A stretch of DNA of 5,747 bases from Caldilineales bacterium (lineage in GTDB: Bacteria > Chloroflexota > Anaerolineae > JAAEKA01): assembly GCA_021463315.1 (NCBI GenBank), contig JAJTXO010000290.1:1-5747 (forward strand), in the 5' to 3' direction. This document shows positions 1 through 4,992 of the stretch, in pieces. The notes beneath the pieces were generated by a model that was given only the letters and a program-made list of their open reading frames with translations, was not told the DNA's origin and ran no database searches. A program made the position numbers and the translations under genes. Every line of letters starts with the position of its first letter. Position 1 is the first letter of the stretch.

Positions 1-468
1 GGAGTGTCCGGCTGCGGCAAAAGCACCGTGGGTCGGGCATTGGCGGAAAAAACCGGCGGCATTTTCCTGGATGCGGATGATTTTCATCCCCCCGCAAACA
101 AACAAAAGATGCGTGCCGGGATTCCGCTCACCGACGAAGATCGATGGGGCTGGCTGGATGCGTTGAACCTCGAACTGAAGAATCTTTCCGACAAGACCGG
201 GCCCGTCTTCCTCGCCTGCTCCGCCCTTCGCGAAGTTCACCGCCGGCGCCTCCGCAACGGACTTCCCGAACTGAAGTTCATCCATCTCAAAGGTTCGAGG
301 GAATGCATCGCCTCCCGCCTTGCCGCCCGAACCGGGCACTTCATGTCCCCGACGCTTCTCGAAAGCCAGTTCGCGCTCCTGGAGGAGCCGGAAAATGCAA
401 TCATTGCTCAGATTGCGGATCCCCTGCCGGTGATCGTGGAGAAGATTCTGCCACTGATTTCTGAATGA
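1..468 (+). CDS. gntK: Gluconokinase, 5' end missing at window edge
   Basis: Predicted cytoplasmic gluconokinase, which phosphorylates D-gluconate to 6-phosphogluconate with ATP for the pentose-phosphate or Entner-Doudoroff route. Reading from base 1 gives GVSGCGKST, a Walker A loop of the GVSGSGKST type usual in this family. The GTG at 4-6 is therefore an internal valine, not the start, and the true start lies a few codons left of the window. Other family marks follow in order: DADDFHPPANKQKM with GIPLTDEDRWGWL (substrate-side region), ACSALR, then GHFMSPTLLESQFALLEEP near the C-terminus. About 155 residues are visible against a family length of roughly 160-175, so only the N-terminal tip is lost. 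It ends with TGA at 466-468. It lies on the same strand as the transporter gene, 199 bp upstream of it; a hairpin just after its stop suggests it may be transcribed separately. A shikimate kinase-like P-loop kinase is the main alternative, but the DADDFHPPANKxKM block argues strongly for gluconokinase. Confidence 0.93.
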   Translation, partial: GVSGCGKSTVGRALAEKTGGIFLDADDFHPPANKQKMRAGIPLTDEDRWGWLDALNLELKNLSDKTGPVFLACSALREVHRRRLRNGLPELKFIHLKGSRECIASRLAARTGHFMSPTLLESQFALLEEPENAIIAQIADPLPVIVEKILPLISE

Positions 469-473
469 AAACC

Positions 474-508
474 CATCTGCCAGAAACTCCGGAATCTTCC
501 GGCAGATG
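474..508 (+). terminator. Hairpin after gluconokinase, possible terminator
   Basis: CATCTGCC (474-481) is perfectly complementary to GGCAGATG (501-508). Nested in the loop is a second palindrome, CCGGAATCTTCCGG, which overlaps the outer right arm, so two foldings compete. The hairpin starts five bases after the gluconokinase stop, the usual place for a terminator. No T-run follows on the plus strand, but the sequence before the left arm (AAAACC) would give a short T-run on the minus strand. It could be an imperfect or bidirectional terminator, or a structured 3' end. This is seen directly as a hairpin; the termination role is inferred. Confidence 0.4.
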
Positions 509-568
509 ATCAAGAATAAAATCCAAACATCACTTGTGAAAAAAAGTTGTGCGATTTGTGTGTCCGTG

Positions 569-582
569 GAATTTATGAATTC
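569..582. promoter_or_regulatory. Small inverted repeat upstream of transporter
   Basis: GAATT-TATG-AATTC is a perfect 5-bp inverted repeat about 86 bp upstream of the transporter start, in an AT-richer stretch that also holds TTGTGC (547-552) and TTTATG (572-577) as weak -35 and -10 candidates with a long 19-nt spacer. It could be an operator for the regulator encoded downstream of the transporter, but a palindrome this short can occur by chance and no second copy was noted. Confidence 0.2.
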
Positions 583-667
583 GTCTTGCTATCGGAGGAG
601 TTGTCTCGGGGACAACGAAGCCCCTACCGGTTGGGCCGCCCTCCAAAAGAACACTGACAGCGCCTGA
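575..667 (+). CDS. Possible 30-codon leader ORF abutting transporter start
   Basis: An ATG at 575 opens a 30-residue frame beginning MNSSCYRRSC and ending TDSA, with TGA at 665-667 directly followed by the transporter ATG at 668. It is in the same phase as the transporter, and this stop fixes 668 as the earliest possible transporter start. The transporter start has no good Shine-Dalgarno of its own, so termination at 667 followed by re-initiation would be a reasonable way to translate it. Against this, the ORF has only a weak GTGGA upstream, its sequence overlaps a hairpin (600-616), and I recognise no peptide family. It may be chance. Confidence 0.2.
   Translation: MNSSCYRRSCLGDNEAPTGWAALQKNTDSA
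594..628 (+). other. GGAGGAG run and hairpin in transporter leader
   Basis: GGAGGAG (594-600) is a strong Shine-Dalgarno-like string with no ATG or GTG at a usual distance after it. Immediately overlapping it is a perfect 6-bp hairpin, GTTGTC (600-605), loop TCGGG, GACAAC (611-616), followed by GAAGCCCCTACC. The hairpin plus C-rich tail resembles a short dispersed intergenic repeat more than a gene-specific signal, but it lies within the likely transporter leader and could affect its expression. No T-run follows, so it is not a standard terminator. Confidence 0.35.
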
Positions 668-2017
668 ATGTTCGCCCACTCGTCAAATCGGTATTCCGCA
701 GGCAGCCTGGTTTATAATCGTACCGGAGTAATCGTGCTATTCGGATGGCTTCTGTGGGGGGATTTTGTCTTCAATCTCATGGAGTCCGTGATGCCAAGCC
801 TGCTGCCGCTCGCCCTGAAGCAGCACGGCGCCAGCAATCGGGAAATCGCGGTTATCGTGTCAACCCTTTACATGATGGTCAACACCGTCATGAATCCGAT
901 CATCAGTTACAACTCCGATCGCTTCCGGAGCCGCTGGGGCCGGCGGCGGCCATTTATCGTGGCGACCACCCCGCTGGTCGTGTTATTCCTGTGCGCGATT
1001 CCATTCGCACCCGATATCCTCGCCTTCTTGACACGGGCCGGCTGGATGGTTTCCCTGTTCGCGCTGTCCCCGGCAGCCCCCATCATCACGATGTTCGGGA
1101 TTCTCGTTGTCGGCTTTCAGGTGTTCAACATGTTCATCTCGTCCGTTTACTATTATCTGATCCCGGATGTGGTGCCTCAACAACTCTTGGGGCGGTTCTT
1201 TGGGATGTTTCGTATTTTTGGAACCACCGCCGGGATGATCTACAACTACTTTATCTTTGGTCATGCGAGCACACACATGCGGGAGATTTTCGTGGGAATC
1301 GCGGTCATCTACGGATTCTTTATTTTGTTGATGTGCTGGCGAGTGAAGGAGGGTGAATATCCCCCTCCCCTTCAAGAATCGCACGGGCATTGGTGGAGCG
1401 GGATTCAGAACTATGCCAGAGAATGCTTCGGGTGTTCCTATTACTGGTGGGTCTTCTTGACCTACTCCTGTGTCATCTGGGGAAACTTGGCGACCGTTTT
1501 TGTGGTCTTCTTCCTTCGCGACGAAATCGGCTTGTCTCTGACCCAAATCGGTACGATCAATGCCACGGGTGCGTTGGCGGTGATTTTGGTGCTGATTCCC
1601 CTGGGCTGGCTGTTGGACCGGGTGGGGGGGCACAAAATGCTCATCACGGGATTCCTGCTGCAAACGATCTCTCCCCTGATCTTTTTTGTTTCCGTCCACG
1701 GGTATCGGAGCGCCCTCATTTGCAGCATGCTCGGAGCGGTTCCCATTGCCGTCACGGGACTGTCTGCATCCAAATGGGCGGTGGATGTCTATCCGCGGGA
1801 CCGCTACGGACAGTTTGGTTCGGCAGGAGCCCTTTTTTCTTCTTTCGGCGCCATGATACTCGGACCGTTGTGCGGACTGTACATCGACACATTCAAAGTT
1901 TACCGGGGCCTCTACCTGTGGTATGTTCTTTTCGCGTTGATAGGAGCGGTGTCGGCAATGGTCGTTTTCCGGCGTTGGAAAGCATTGGGTGGCCCCGAAA
2001 ATTACCAGGCACCATGA
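668..2017 (+). CDS. MFS sugar-type transporter, GPH/SLC45-like, 12 TM
   Basis: A 449-residue inner-membrane protein with the size and hydrophobic pattern of a 12-helix major facilitator transporter. Approximate membrane segments are 20-42, 55-79, 95-117, 138-160, 176-199, 206-224, 262-284, 296-316, 323-345, 349-366, 385-405 and 414-434, with a polar cytoplasmic loop near 225-257. The loop between helices 2 and 3 reads SDRFRSRWGRRRPFI (83-97), the motif A variant typical of the GPH/SLC45 sucrose and glycoside symporter branch, so proton- or cation-coupled uptake of a sugar or glycoside is the best guess. The exact substrate cannot be read from sequence. The start is ATG 668, because an in-frame TGA lies at 665-667 and later starts would cut into helix 1. 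No strong ribosome binding site precedes it. Its stop overlaps the regulator start by 4 bp (ATGA, 2014-2017), indicating one operon and translational coupling. Confidence 0.88.
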   Translation: MFAHSSNRYSAGSLVYNRTGVIVLFGWLLWGDFVFNLMESVMPSLLPLALKQHGASNREIAVIVSTLYMMVNTVMNPIISYNSDRFRSRWGRRRPFIVATTPLVVLFLCAIPFAPDILAFLTRAGWMVSLFALSPAAPIITMFGILVVGFQVFNMFISSVYYYLIPDVVPQQLLGRFFGMFRIFGTTAGMIYNYFIFGHASTHMREIFVGIAVIYGFFILLMCWRVKEGEYPPPLQESHGHWWSGIQNYARECFGCSYYWWVFLTYSCVIWGNLATVFVVFFLRDEIGLSLTQIGTINATGALAVILVLIPLGWLLDRVGGHKMLITGFLLQTISPLIFFVSVHGYRSALICSMLGAVPIAVTGLSASKWAVDVYPRDRYGQFGSAGALFSSFGAMILGPLCGLYIDTFKVYRGLYLWYVLFALIGAVSAMVVFRRWKALGGPENYQAP

Positions 2018-3048
2018 ATTTCTCGCGCTATAAATCCGAACATGTGGCGGATCATCTTCGCACGGCGATTGAACGGGGGGAATTGGTTGAACCGCTGCCC
2101 TCCCTCCGGGATTGGAGTTCGGTGCTCGAAGTTTCTTCAGGCACGCTCCAGGCGGCGTTGAAAATTCTGAAGCGCGAAGGTTGGATTGGTTCCCGGCCCA
2201 AAAAGGGGTTTTATCTTGCGCTCAAGCCGGTCAGGCGTCCGCAACACCCGCCCGTCGTGCGATGGATCTGGCACGATCCCAAACACCGGGTCATCCCGCC
2301 TTCCTCAGACATTCTCATTGCGGTCAGCCAGAGATTGGCCGCCCACCACATAGGCTTCAAGGTGGAGTGGTGCAACGATTCCCGCATCCTGGCGATCCAC
2401 AAGGCTGGAGCGCAGCCTCACGAGATGCTCGTCTTTCCCAATCTTTCGTTCCTGCACCAAAAGTCGTTCGCGGATTTTAAGAACGTATTGATCATCGGGC
2501 TGCCGTTCACGGGAATCCGATTGCCTTATATTTCCAGCGATGTCTTCTCCGCGATCCGCCACGCGACCTACATGTTGTTGCGTCATGGATGTGATCGCGT
2601 TGACCTGGTCAACGCCATCGGCAGGCGGATACCGGAGTCCCGCCGGCGCCTGGAAGAGGAATTTCAGAAAATCTGCGCGAATGCGCCGCGGCCGATCCTC
2701 GGCGAAGTGGTCTGGTTGCCCGACGAACAATCCGAACAATGCCTGGCCATTCAGAAACTCGCGAACCGGATAACAGGCAAATATGGGCTTGTCGTGAACA
2801 ATCCGCTGTCGCCCGCCCTGCTCATCATGGTCTTGGCGAATCGAGGACTGAAAATACCGGAACAGGTTGAGATCGTGTCGGTGAACTGCACGGCCAGTCT
2901 AATGGTCGCGTTTCCGCCGTTGCCGCACTATCCGCTTCCGTTGGAGCAGTTTTCAAAAACCGTGTGCAAAGCCGCAATTCATTATTTCGAGACCGGAGCG
3001 TTGCCGGAGCTGCGCAAAAACATCCCCCTCACGCTGGTTTCCCCTTGA
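2014..3048 (+). CDS. GntR-type HTH regulator with LacI/GalR-type effector domain
   Basis: A 344-residue predicted transcription factor. Residues about 1-70 form a GntR-like winged helix: a leading helix (SEHVADHLRTAIERGEL), then LPSLRDWSSVLEVSSGTLQA as the helix-turn-helix, then LKREGWIGSRPKKGFYLA as the recognition/wing part. Residues about 80-344 follow the LacI/GalR periplasmic-binding-protein-like fold: YISSDVFSAIRHATYMLLRHGCDRVDLVN (172-200) matches the segment with the shared Asp and the GH-R-I-like turn, GLVVNNPLSPALLIMVLANRGLKIPEQVEIVSVN (258-291) matches the ND-x-x-A / G-x-x-IP-x-x-V segment, and the C-terminal PLPHYPLPLEQF matches the T-x-x-x-P-x-x-x-(L/M)G region. The usual Asp residues of the latter segments are Asn here (N263, N291), so the ligand pocket looks altered. 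The start is ATG 2014, overlapping the transporter stop; only a weak AGG precedes it, consistent with coupling. It likely senses a sugar and controls the transporter and itself; ligand and operator are unknown. Confidence 0.82.
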   Translation: MNFSRYKSEHVADHLRTAIERGELVEPLPSLRDWSSVLEVSSGTLQAALKILKREGWIGSRPKKGFYLALKPVRRPQHPPVVRWIWHDPKHRVIPPSSDILIAVSQRLAAHHIGFKVEWCNDSRILAIHKAGAQPHEMLVFPNLSFLHQKSFADFKNVLIIGLPFTGIRLPYISSDVFSAIRHATYMLLRHGCDRVDLVNAIGRRIPESRRRLEEEFQKICANAPRPILGEVVWLPDEQSEQCLAIQKLANRITGKYGLVVNNPLSPALLIMVLANRGLKIPEQVEIVSVNCTASLMVAFPPLPHYPLPLEQFSKTVCKAAIHYFETGALPELRKNIPLTLVSP

Positions 3049-3076
3049 CCCGGAAAATGCCGTTGAAGAGTCCTAG

Positions 3077-3103
3077 ACAGGATGAACAAGATTCACAGGA
3101 TGG
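3077..3103. repeat. Three-unit 9-bp periodic intergenic repeat
   Basis: Three adjacent 9-mers are visible: ACAGGATGA (3077-3085), ACAAGATTC (3086-3094) and ACAGGATGG (3095-3103). The outer two share 8 of 9 bases. Repeats of the type CAGGAT-n-AACAGGAT are, from my general knowledge, widespread in intergenic DNA of several environmental bacterial phyla; their function is unknown. It lies in the 175-bp gap between the regulator gene and the toxin-antitoxin pair. Confidence 0.55.
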
Positions 3104-3204
3104 GTTTACGCAGAAGCGCTCATCCGCCCATCGCATGAGTGTGATCATAGGAAGTCCTGTTGTTTCAACCTGAAAACCGCAGAAAGATTTGACATCAATT
3201 CAAT

Positions 3205-3209
3205 GGAGG
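3205..3209 (+). promoter_or_regulatory. Shine-Dalgarno of antitoxin gene, long spacing
   Basis: GGAGG ends 14 nt before the ATG at 3224, longer than the usual 5-10 nt. An in-frame TAG at 3212-3214 rules out an ATG, GTG or TTG start closer to it. A consensus -35 hexamer, TTGACA (3189-3194), lies just upstream, but the best -10-like string at 17 nt is only TAGTTT (3212-3217). That placement would remove the Shine-Dalgarno from the mRNA, so the promoter reading is doubtful. Confidence 0.4.
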
Positions 3210-3223
3210 TGTAGTTTTCCTGT

Positions 3224-3475
3224 ATGATAAAGACACAGATCCAGCTTCCTGACGAGCTTTACCATCGAGCCAAGGCGTTTGCGAAAACGCGGGAGTGGTC
3301 GCTTGCGGAAACATTTCGCCGGGCGGCTGAGGACATGTTCGAGACTTATCCGCACCATCCCGATTCGTTTAAAGAATGGTCTTTTCCCGAGCCGCGGAAT
3401 CTAGGCTGGAAGACGATGGATGCCCGGGAAATGCACAGGGTGACGATGGACGACATGGAGCCTCAACTCCCCTGA
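3224..3475 (+). CDS. VapB-like ribbon-helix-helix antitoxin
   Basis: An 83-residue protein with the layout of a type II antitoxin. Residues 1-8 (MIKTQIQL) fit the DNA-binding beta strand of a ribbon-helix-helix dimer, followed by two helices, PDELYHRAKAFAKTREW and SLAETFRRAAEDMFE (to about 40). The polar, Pro-rich remainder (41-83) is of the kind that wraps the toxin's active site. It would bind and neutralise the PIN-domain ribonuclease encoded 3 bp downstream, and the dimer would bind the operon's own promoter to repress it, as is usual in VapBC systems. The start ATG 3224 is the first possible after the in-frame TAG at 3212-3214. No truncation is seen. Assignment to a VapB subtype rests mainly on the adjacent toxin. 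Confidence 0.8.
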   Translation: MIKTQIQLPDELYHRAKAFAKTREWSLAETFRRAAEDMFETYPHHPDSFKEWSFPEPRNLGWKTMDAREMHRVTMDDMEPQLP

Positions 3476-3478
3476 TTC

Positions 3479-3925
3479 ATGCTGGCTATTGATGCCAATA
3501 TCCTGTTCTATGCTCTGAACTCCGCCAGTCCGGATCACCTGGCAGCAATGCGTTTTTTGCAGGAACACGAAAGCCGGGAAGATGTGGCCATCTCCGAGTT
3601 CACGCTTGTTGAACTTTACGTGCTCCTGCGGAACCCTGCGATTCTGGATCGCCCCTTGGGCGAGTCCGATGCCGCCGCTGTGGTCCGGGCCTATCGCCGA
3701 CACCCCCGTTGGCGGTTGCTGGGATTTCCACCGGAAAGCCAGGCGTTGCACGATGCCGTTTGGGAGATGGCCGGCCGCCCTCCTTTCGCCCGCCGGAGAA
3801 TTATCGATGTGCGCACGGCATTCACACTCCTCCGCCAGGGAGTCAAGGAATTTGCCACCGCCAACGTGAAGGACTTCGAGGATCTCGGCTTCGCACATGT
3901 TTGGAATCCGCTCCTGTCAGTGTGA
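3479..3925 (+). CDS. VapC-like PIN-domain ribonuclease toxin
   Basis: A 148-residue protein covering a full PIN domain, the metal-dependent ribonuclease fold of VapC toxins that cleaves tRNA or rRNA when released by the antitoxin. Acidic residues fit the catalytic set: D5 in MLAIDANILFYAL, E45 in SEFTLVELYVLLRNP, D110 in RRRIIDVRTAFTLL, and D132 in ATANVKDFEDLGF. The family length is usually about 125-150 residues, so this is intact. The ATG is 3 bp after the antitoxin TGA with no Shine-Dalgarno close by (GGAG at 3457-3460 is 18 nt away), so its translation probably depends on ribosomes finishing the antitoxin. This keeps toxin output below antitoxin output. It is likely active because all acidic positions are present; the RNA target cannot be told from sequence. 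Confidence 0.88.
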   Translation: MLAIDANILFYALNSASPDHLAAMRFLQEHESREDVAISEFTLVELYVLLRNPAILDRPLGESDAAAVVRAYRRHPRWRLLGFPPESQALHDAVWEMAGRPPFARRRIIDVRTAFTLLRQGVKEFATANVKDFEDLGFAHVWNPLLSV

Positions 3926-4317
3926 CCGTTTGCTGGGCCAACCGCCCAGCTTCCTTGCTTGATCCTTCTTTTCACTCTTCAACCTAAAAGGGAAGATGGG
4001 AATTTACCACAAAGAGCACAAAGAACACAAAGAGAGGCAGATACATAGTGATATACCCGGAGATGTGATTCACCCGACGGGTGAGGCAAGAATCAGAGTT
4101 GTGCGTTTGCAAATCTCTCTCTTTGTGGCCTTTGTGCTCTTTGTGGTGAAATGAACTGCTTTTTCTAGGATAAACATCCCCCCTCTTCCTGAAACACTGA
4201 AAACTTCATCGAAATGTCAAAGAGCAAGAACTGACCCCATTTTCTGGTTTTCCCTTGAGGGAACTTCAGACATCCTGATCTCTGAGAAAAATGAGTTGGC
4301 ACATTTTTTTCTAAAAA
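3926..4317. other. Gene-free gap with repeats and small palindromes
   Basis: No convincing reading frame lies in this 392-bp stretch. It holds the palindromic repeat at 4003-4150 (listed separately). It also holds the string TGTCAAAGAGCAAGAACTGA starting at 4215, a tight palindrome TTCCCT-TG-AGGGAA at 4250-4263, and an AT-rich hairpin AAAAATG (4287-4293) with CATTTTT (4302-4308) followed by more T. The last could weakly end plus-strand transcripts or, read the other way, follow the minus-strand transposase remnant. The 4215 string reminds me of ends of mobile elements seen near transposase genes, but I cannot show its partner end here. Confidence 0.5.
4003..4150. repeat. Palindromic intergenic repeat with 9-bp units in both arms
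   Basis: The left arm carries three tandem 9-mers, CACAAAGAG (4008-4016), CACAAAGAA (4017-4025) and CACAAAGAG (4026-4034). The right arm carries the same on the other strand, CTCTTTGTG (4119-4127), GCCTTTGTG (4128-4136) and CTCTTTGTG (4137-4145). Paired end to end, 4006-4036 and 4117-4147 match at 29 of 31 positions, including an unbroken ACCACAAAGAGCACAAAG. The 80-bp centre holds a perfect hairpin TCACCC-GAC-GGGTGA (4070-4084). As RNA or single-stranded DNA it would form a long two-level hairpin. It has no coding capacity and resembles a MITE or other dispersed non-autonomous element; no target duplication was identified. Confidence 0.75.
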
Positions 4318-4881
4318 TCAGGCCAATTCGTAGATCAATTGCGCCCCGGTTTGAGGGTGGAAAAACGCGGATTTTGTGAGGTCGCTTAGCAGTGCTGAGA
4401 TCGCCTTGTCATGCGCGGGAGAAGCCATGCGGTGGACGCGAACGGTCAGCGTGTTTTCCTTTTCATTGGGGAGAAGATCGGCAGCGGAAACGAAGAGCTC
4501 TCGGACCAAGGCTCTTGCCTCCTCTTCCTTTTTGAGGTGTTTGCGTAAAAGTCCGACCAACGCCGTCTCGGAGCGATAGGCGATCATTTTGACCGTGTCG
4601 GTAAGGATTTTTGCCATGGGTGGCAATTGCGTGGGGCGTTCGGCTTCGGGCAACGAGTCAATGGTCACTTTCTTGGGGGTGTCCCGGCGTTGAAGGCGCA
4701 GGTCTTTGTGTTCCTTTTTCCATCTCTGAATGTCCTCGAGGTGCTCGGCTTGCCATTGAATGGAGACCCCTTCGGGATCCGGCTTCGCCGCTCCCAGTTC
4801 GGCTTGGAGTTTTCGGATGCGGCGGGTGCGTTCTCTGATCTCCTTTTCGAGAAGACGACGAGCGGGGTTAGCCCGAAAAAA
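4318..4881 (-). pseudogene. C-terminal remnant of a transposase
   Basis: An open minus-strand frame of 187 codons running from 4881 down to TGA at 4320-4318, preceded by an in-frame TGA at 4884-4882. It reads NPARRLLEKEIRERTRRIRKL, then a charged helical stretch, then VKMIAYRSETALVGLLRKHL, RALVRELFVSAADLLP, TLTVRVHRMASPAHDKAI and a final HPQTGAQLIYEL. From memory this order (NPAR helix, KMIAYRAETALV, FVSSADL, TVRIHRMASPAHDxAI, HPETGxxLIYEL) is the C-terminus of long proteins annotated as putative transposases in Verrucomicrobiota and Planctomycetota; the catalytic N-terminal part is missing. Automated calling could begin at GTG 4668, giving a 116-residue hypothetical protein, but homology-like sequence extends well upstream of it with no good start. 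The break coincides with the edge of the IS1380-type element, so interruption by that insertion is likely. It cannot be an active transposase as it stands. Confidence 0.65.
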
Positions 4882-4898
4882 TCACCGGGGGGAGGTGA
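4876..4898 (-). terminator. Hairpin plus T-run on minus strand at IS edge
   Basis: On the minus strand, TCACC (4898-4894), a C-rich loop and GGTGA (4886-4882) are followed by six T (4881-4876), which is the form of a short intrinsic terminator reading leftward. It sits at the junction between the IS1380-type element and the transposase remnant. The stem is only 5 bp, so the call is tentative; it could instead be part of the IS terminal repeat. Confidence 0.3.
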
Positions 4899-4940
4899 CA
4901 GGAGCGGGAATGTCGTGTAAGTAAATTGCGTGCAACAAAA

Positions 4941-4946
4941 TATAAC
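4941..4946 (+). promoter_or_regulatory. Possible -10 box of IS1380 transposase gene
   Basis: TATAAC matches the -10 consensus at 5 of 6 positions and lies 47 bp before the transposase ATG in an AT-rich patch of an otherwise GC-rich region. No good -35 is present at 16-18 nt. If used, transcription would begin near 4953, which would exclude the upstream GTG at 4930 as a start codon. Confidence 0.3.
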
Positions 4947-4992
4947 ACGAGCTAGTCCCGCGTCCCATCAAACAGAGTGTCTCACGACTCCG

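Noticed and set aside
983..1699. 238-codon open frame on the minus strand inside the transporter gene
   Set aside because: It is antisense to a clear membrane protein, is very rich in Gln, His and Arg without any domain pattern, and has no ribosome binding context; it is a coding shadow.
1390..2013. Upstream extension of the regulator reading frame
   Set aside because: This part overlaps the transporter in another frame and lacks domain features; the regulator's winged helix begins right at ATG 2014.
3401..3898. 165-codon minus-strand frame opposite the toxin gene
   Set aside because: It lies antisense to the well-supported PIN-domain gene and shows no recognisable motif.
3077..4150. Short regular repeats as a possible CRISPR array
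   Set aside because: The repeat units are only 9 bp and directly adjacent, with no unique spacers of uniform length and no cas genes nearby.
3926..4317. Search for a tRNA or other known RNA gene in the gene-free gap
   Set aside because: No cloverleaf, CCA end or T-loop consensus was seen; the folding potential comes from the inverted 9-bp units.
4627..4920. Plus-strand frame of 97 codons across the transposase remnant
   Set aside because: The opposite strand has recognisable transposase-like motifs; this frame has none.
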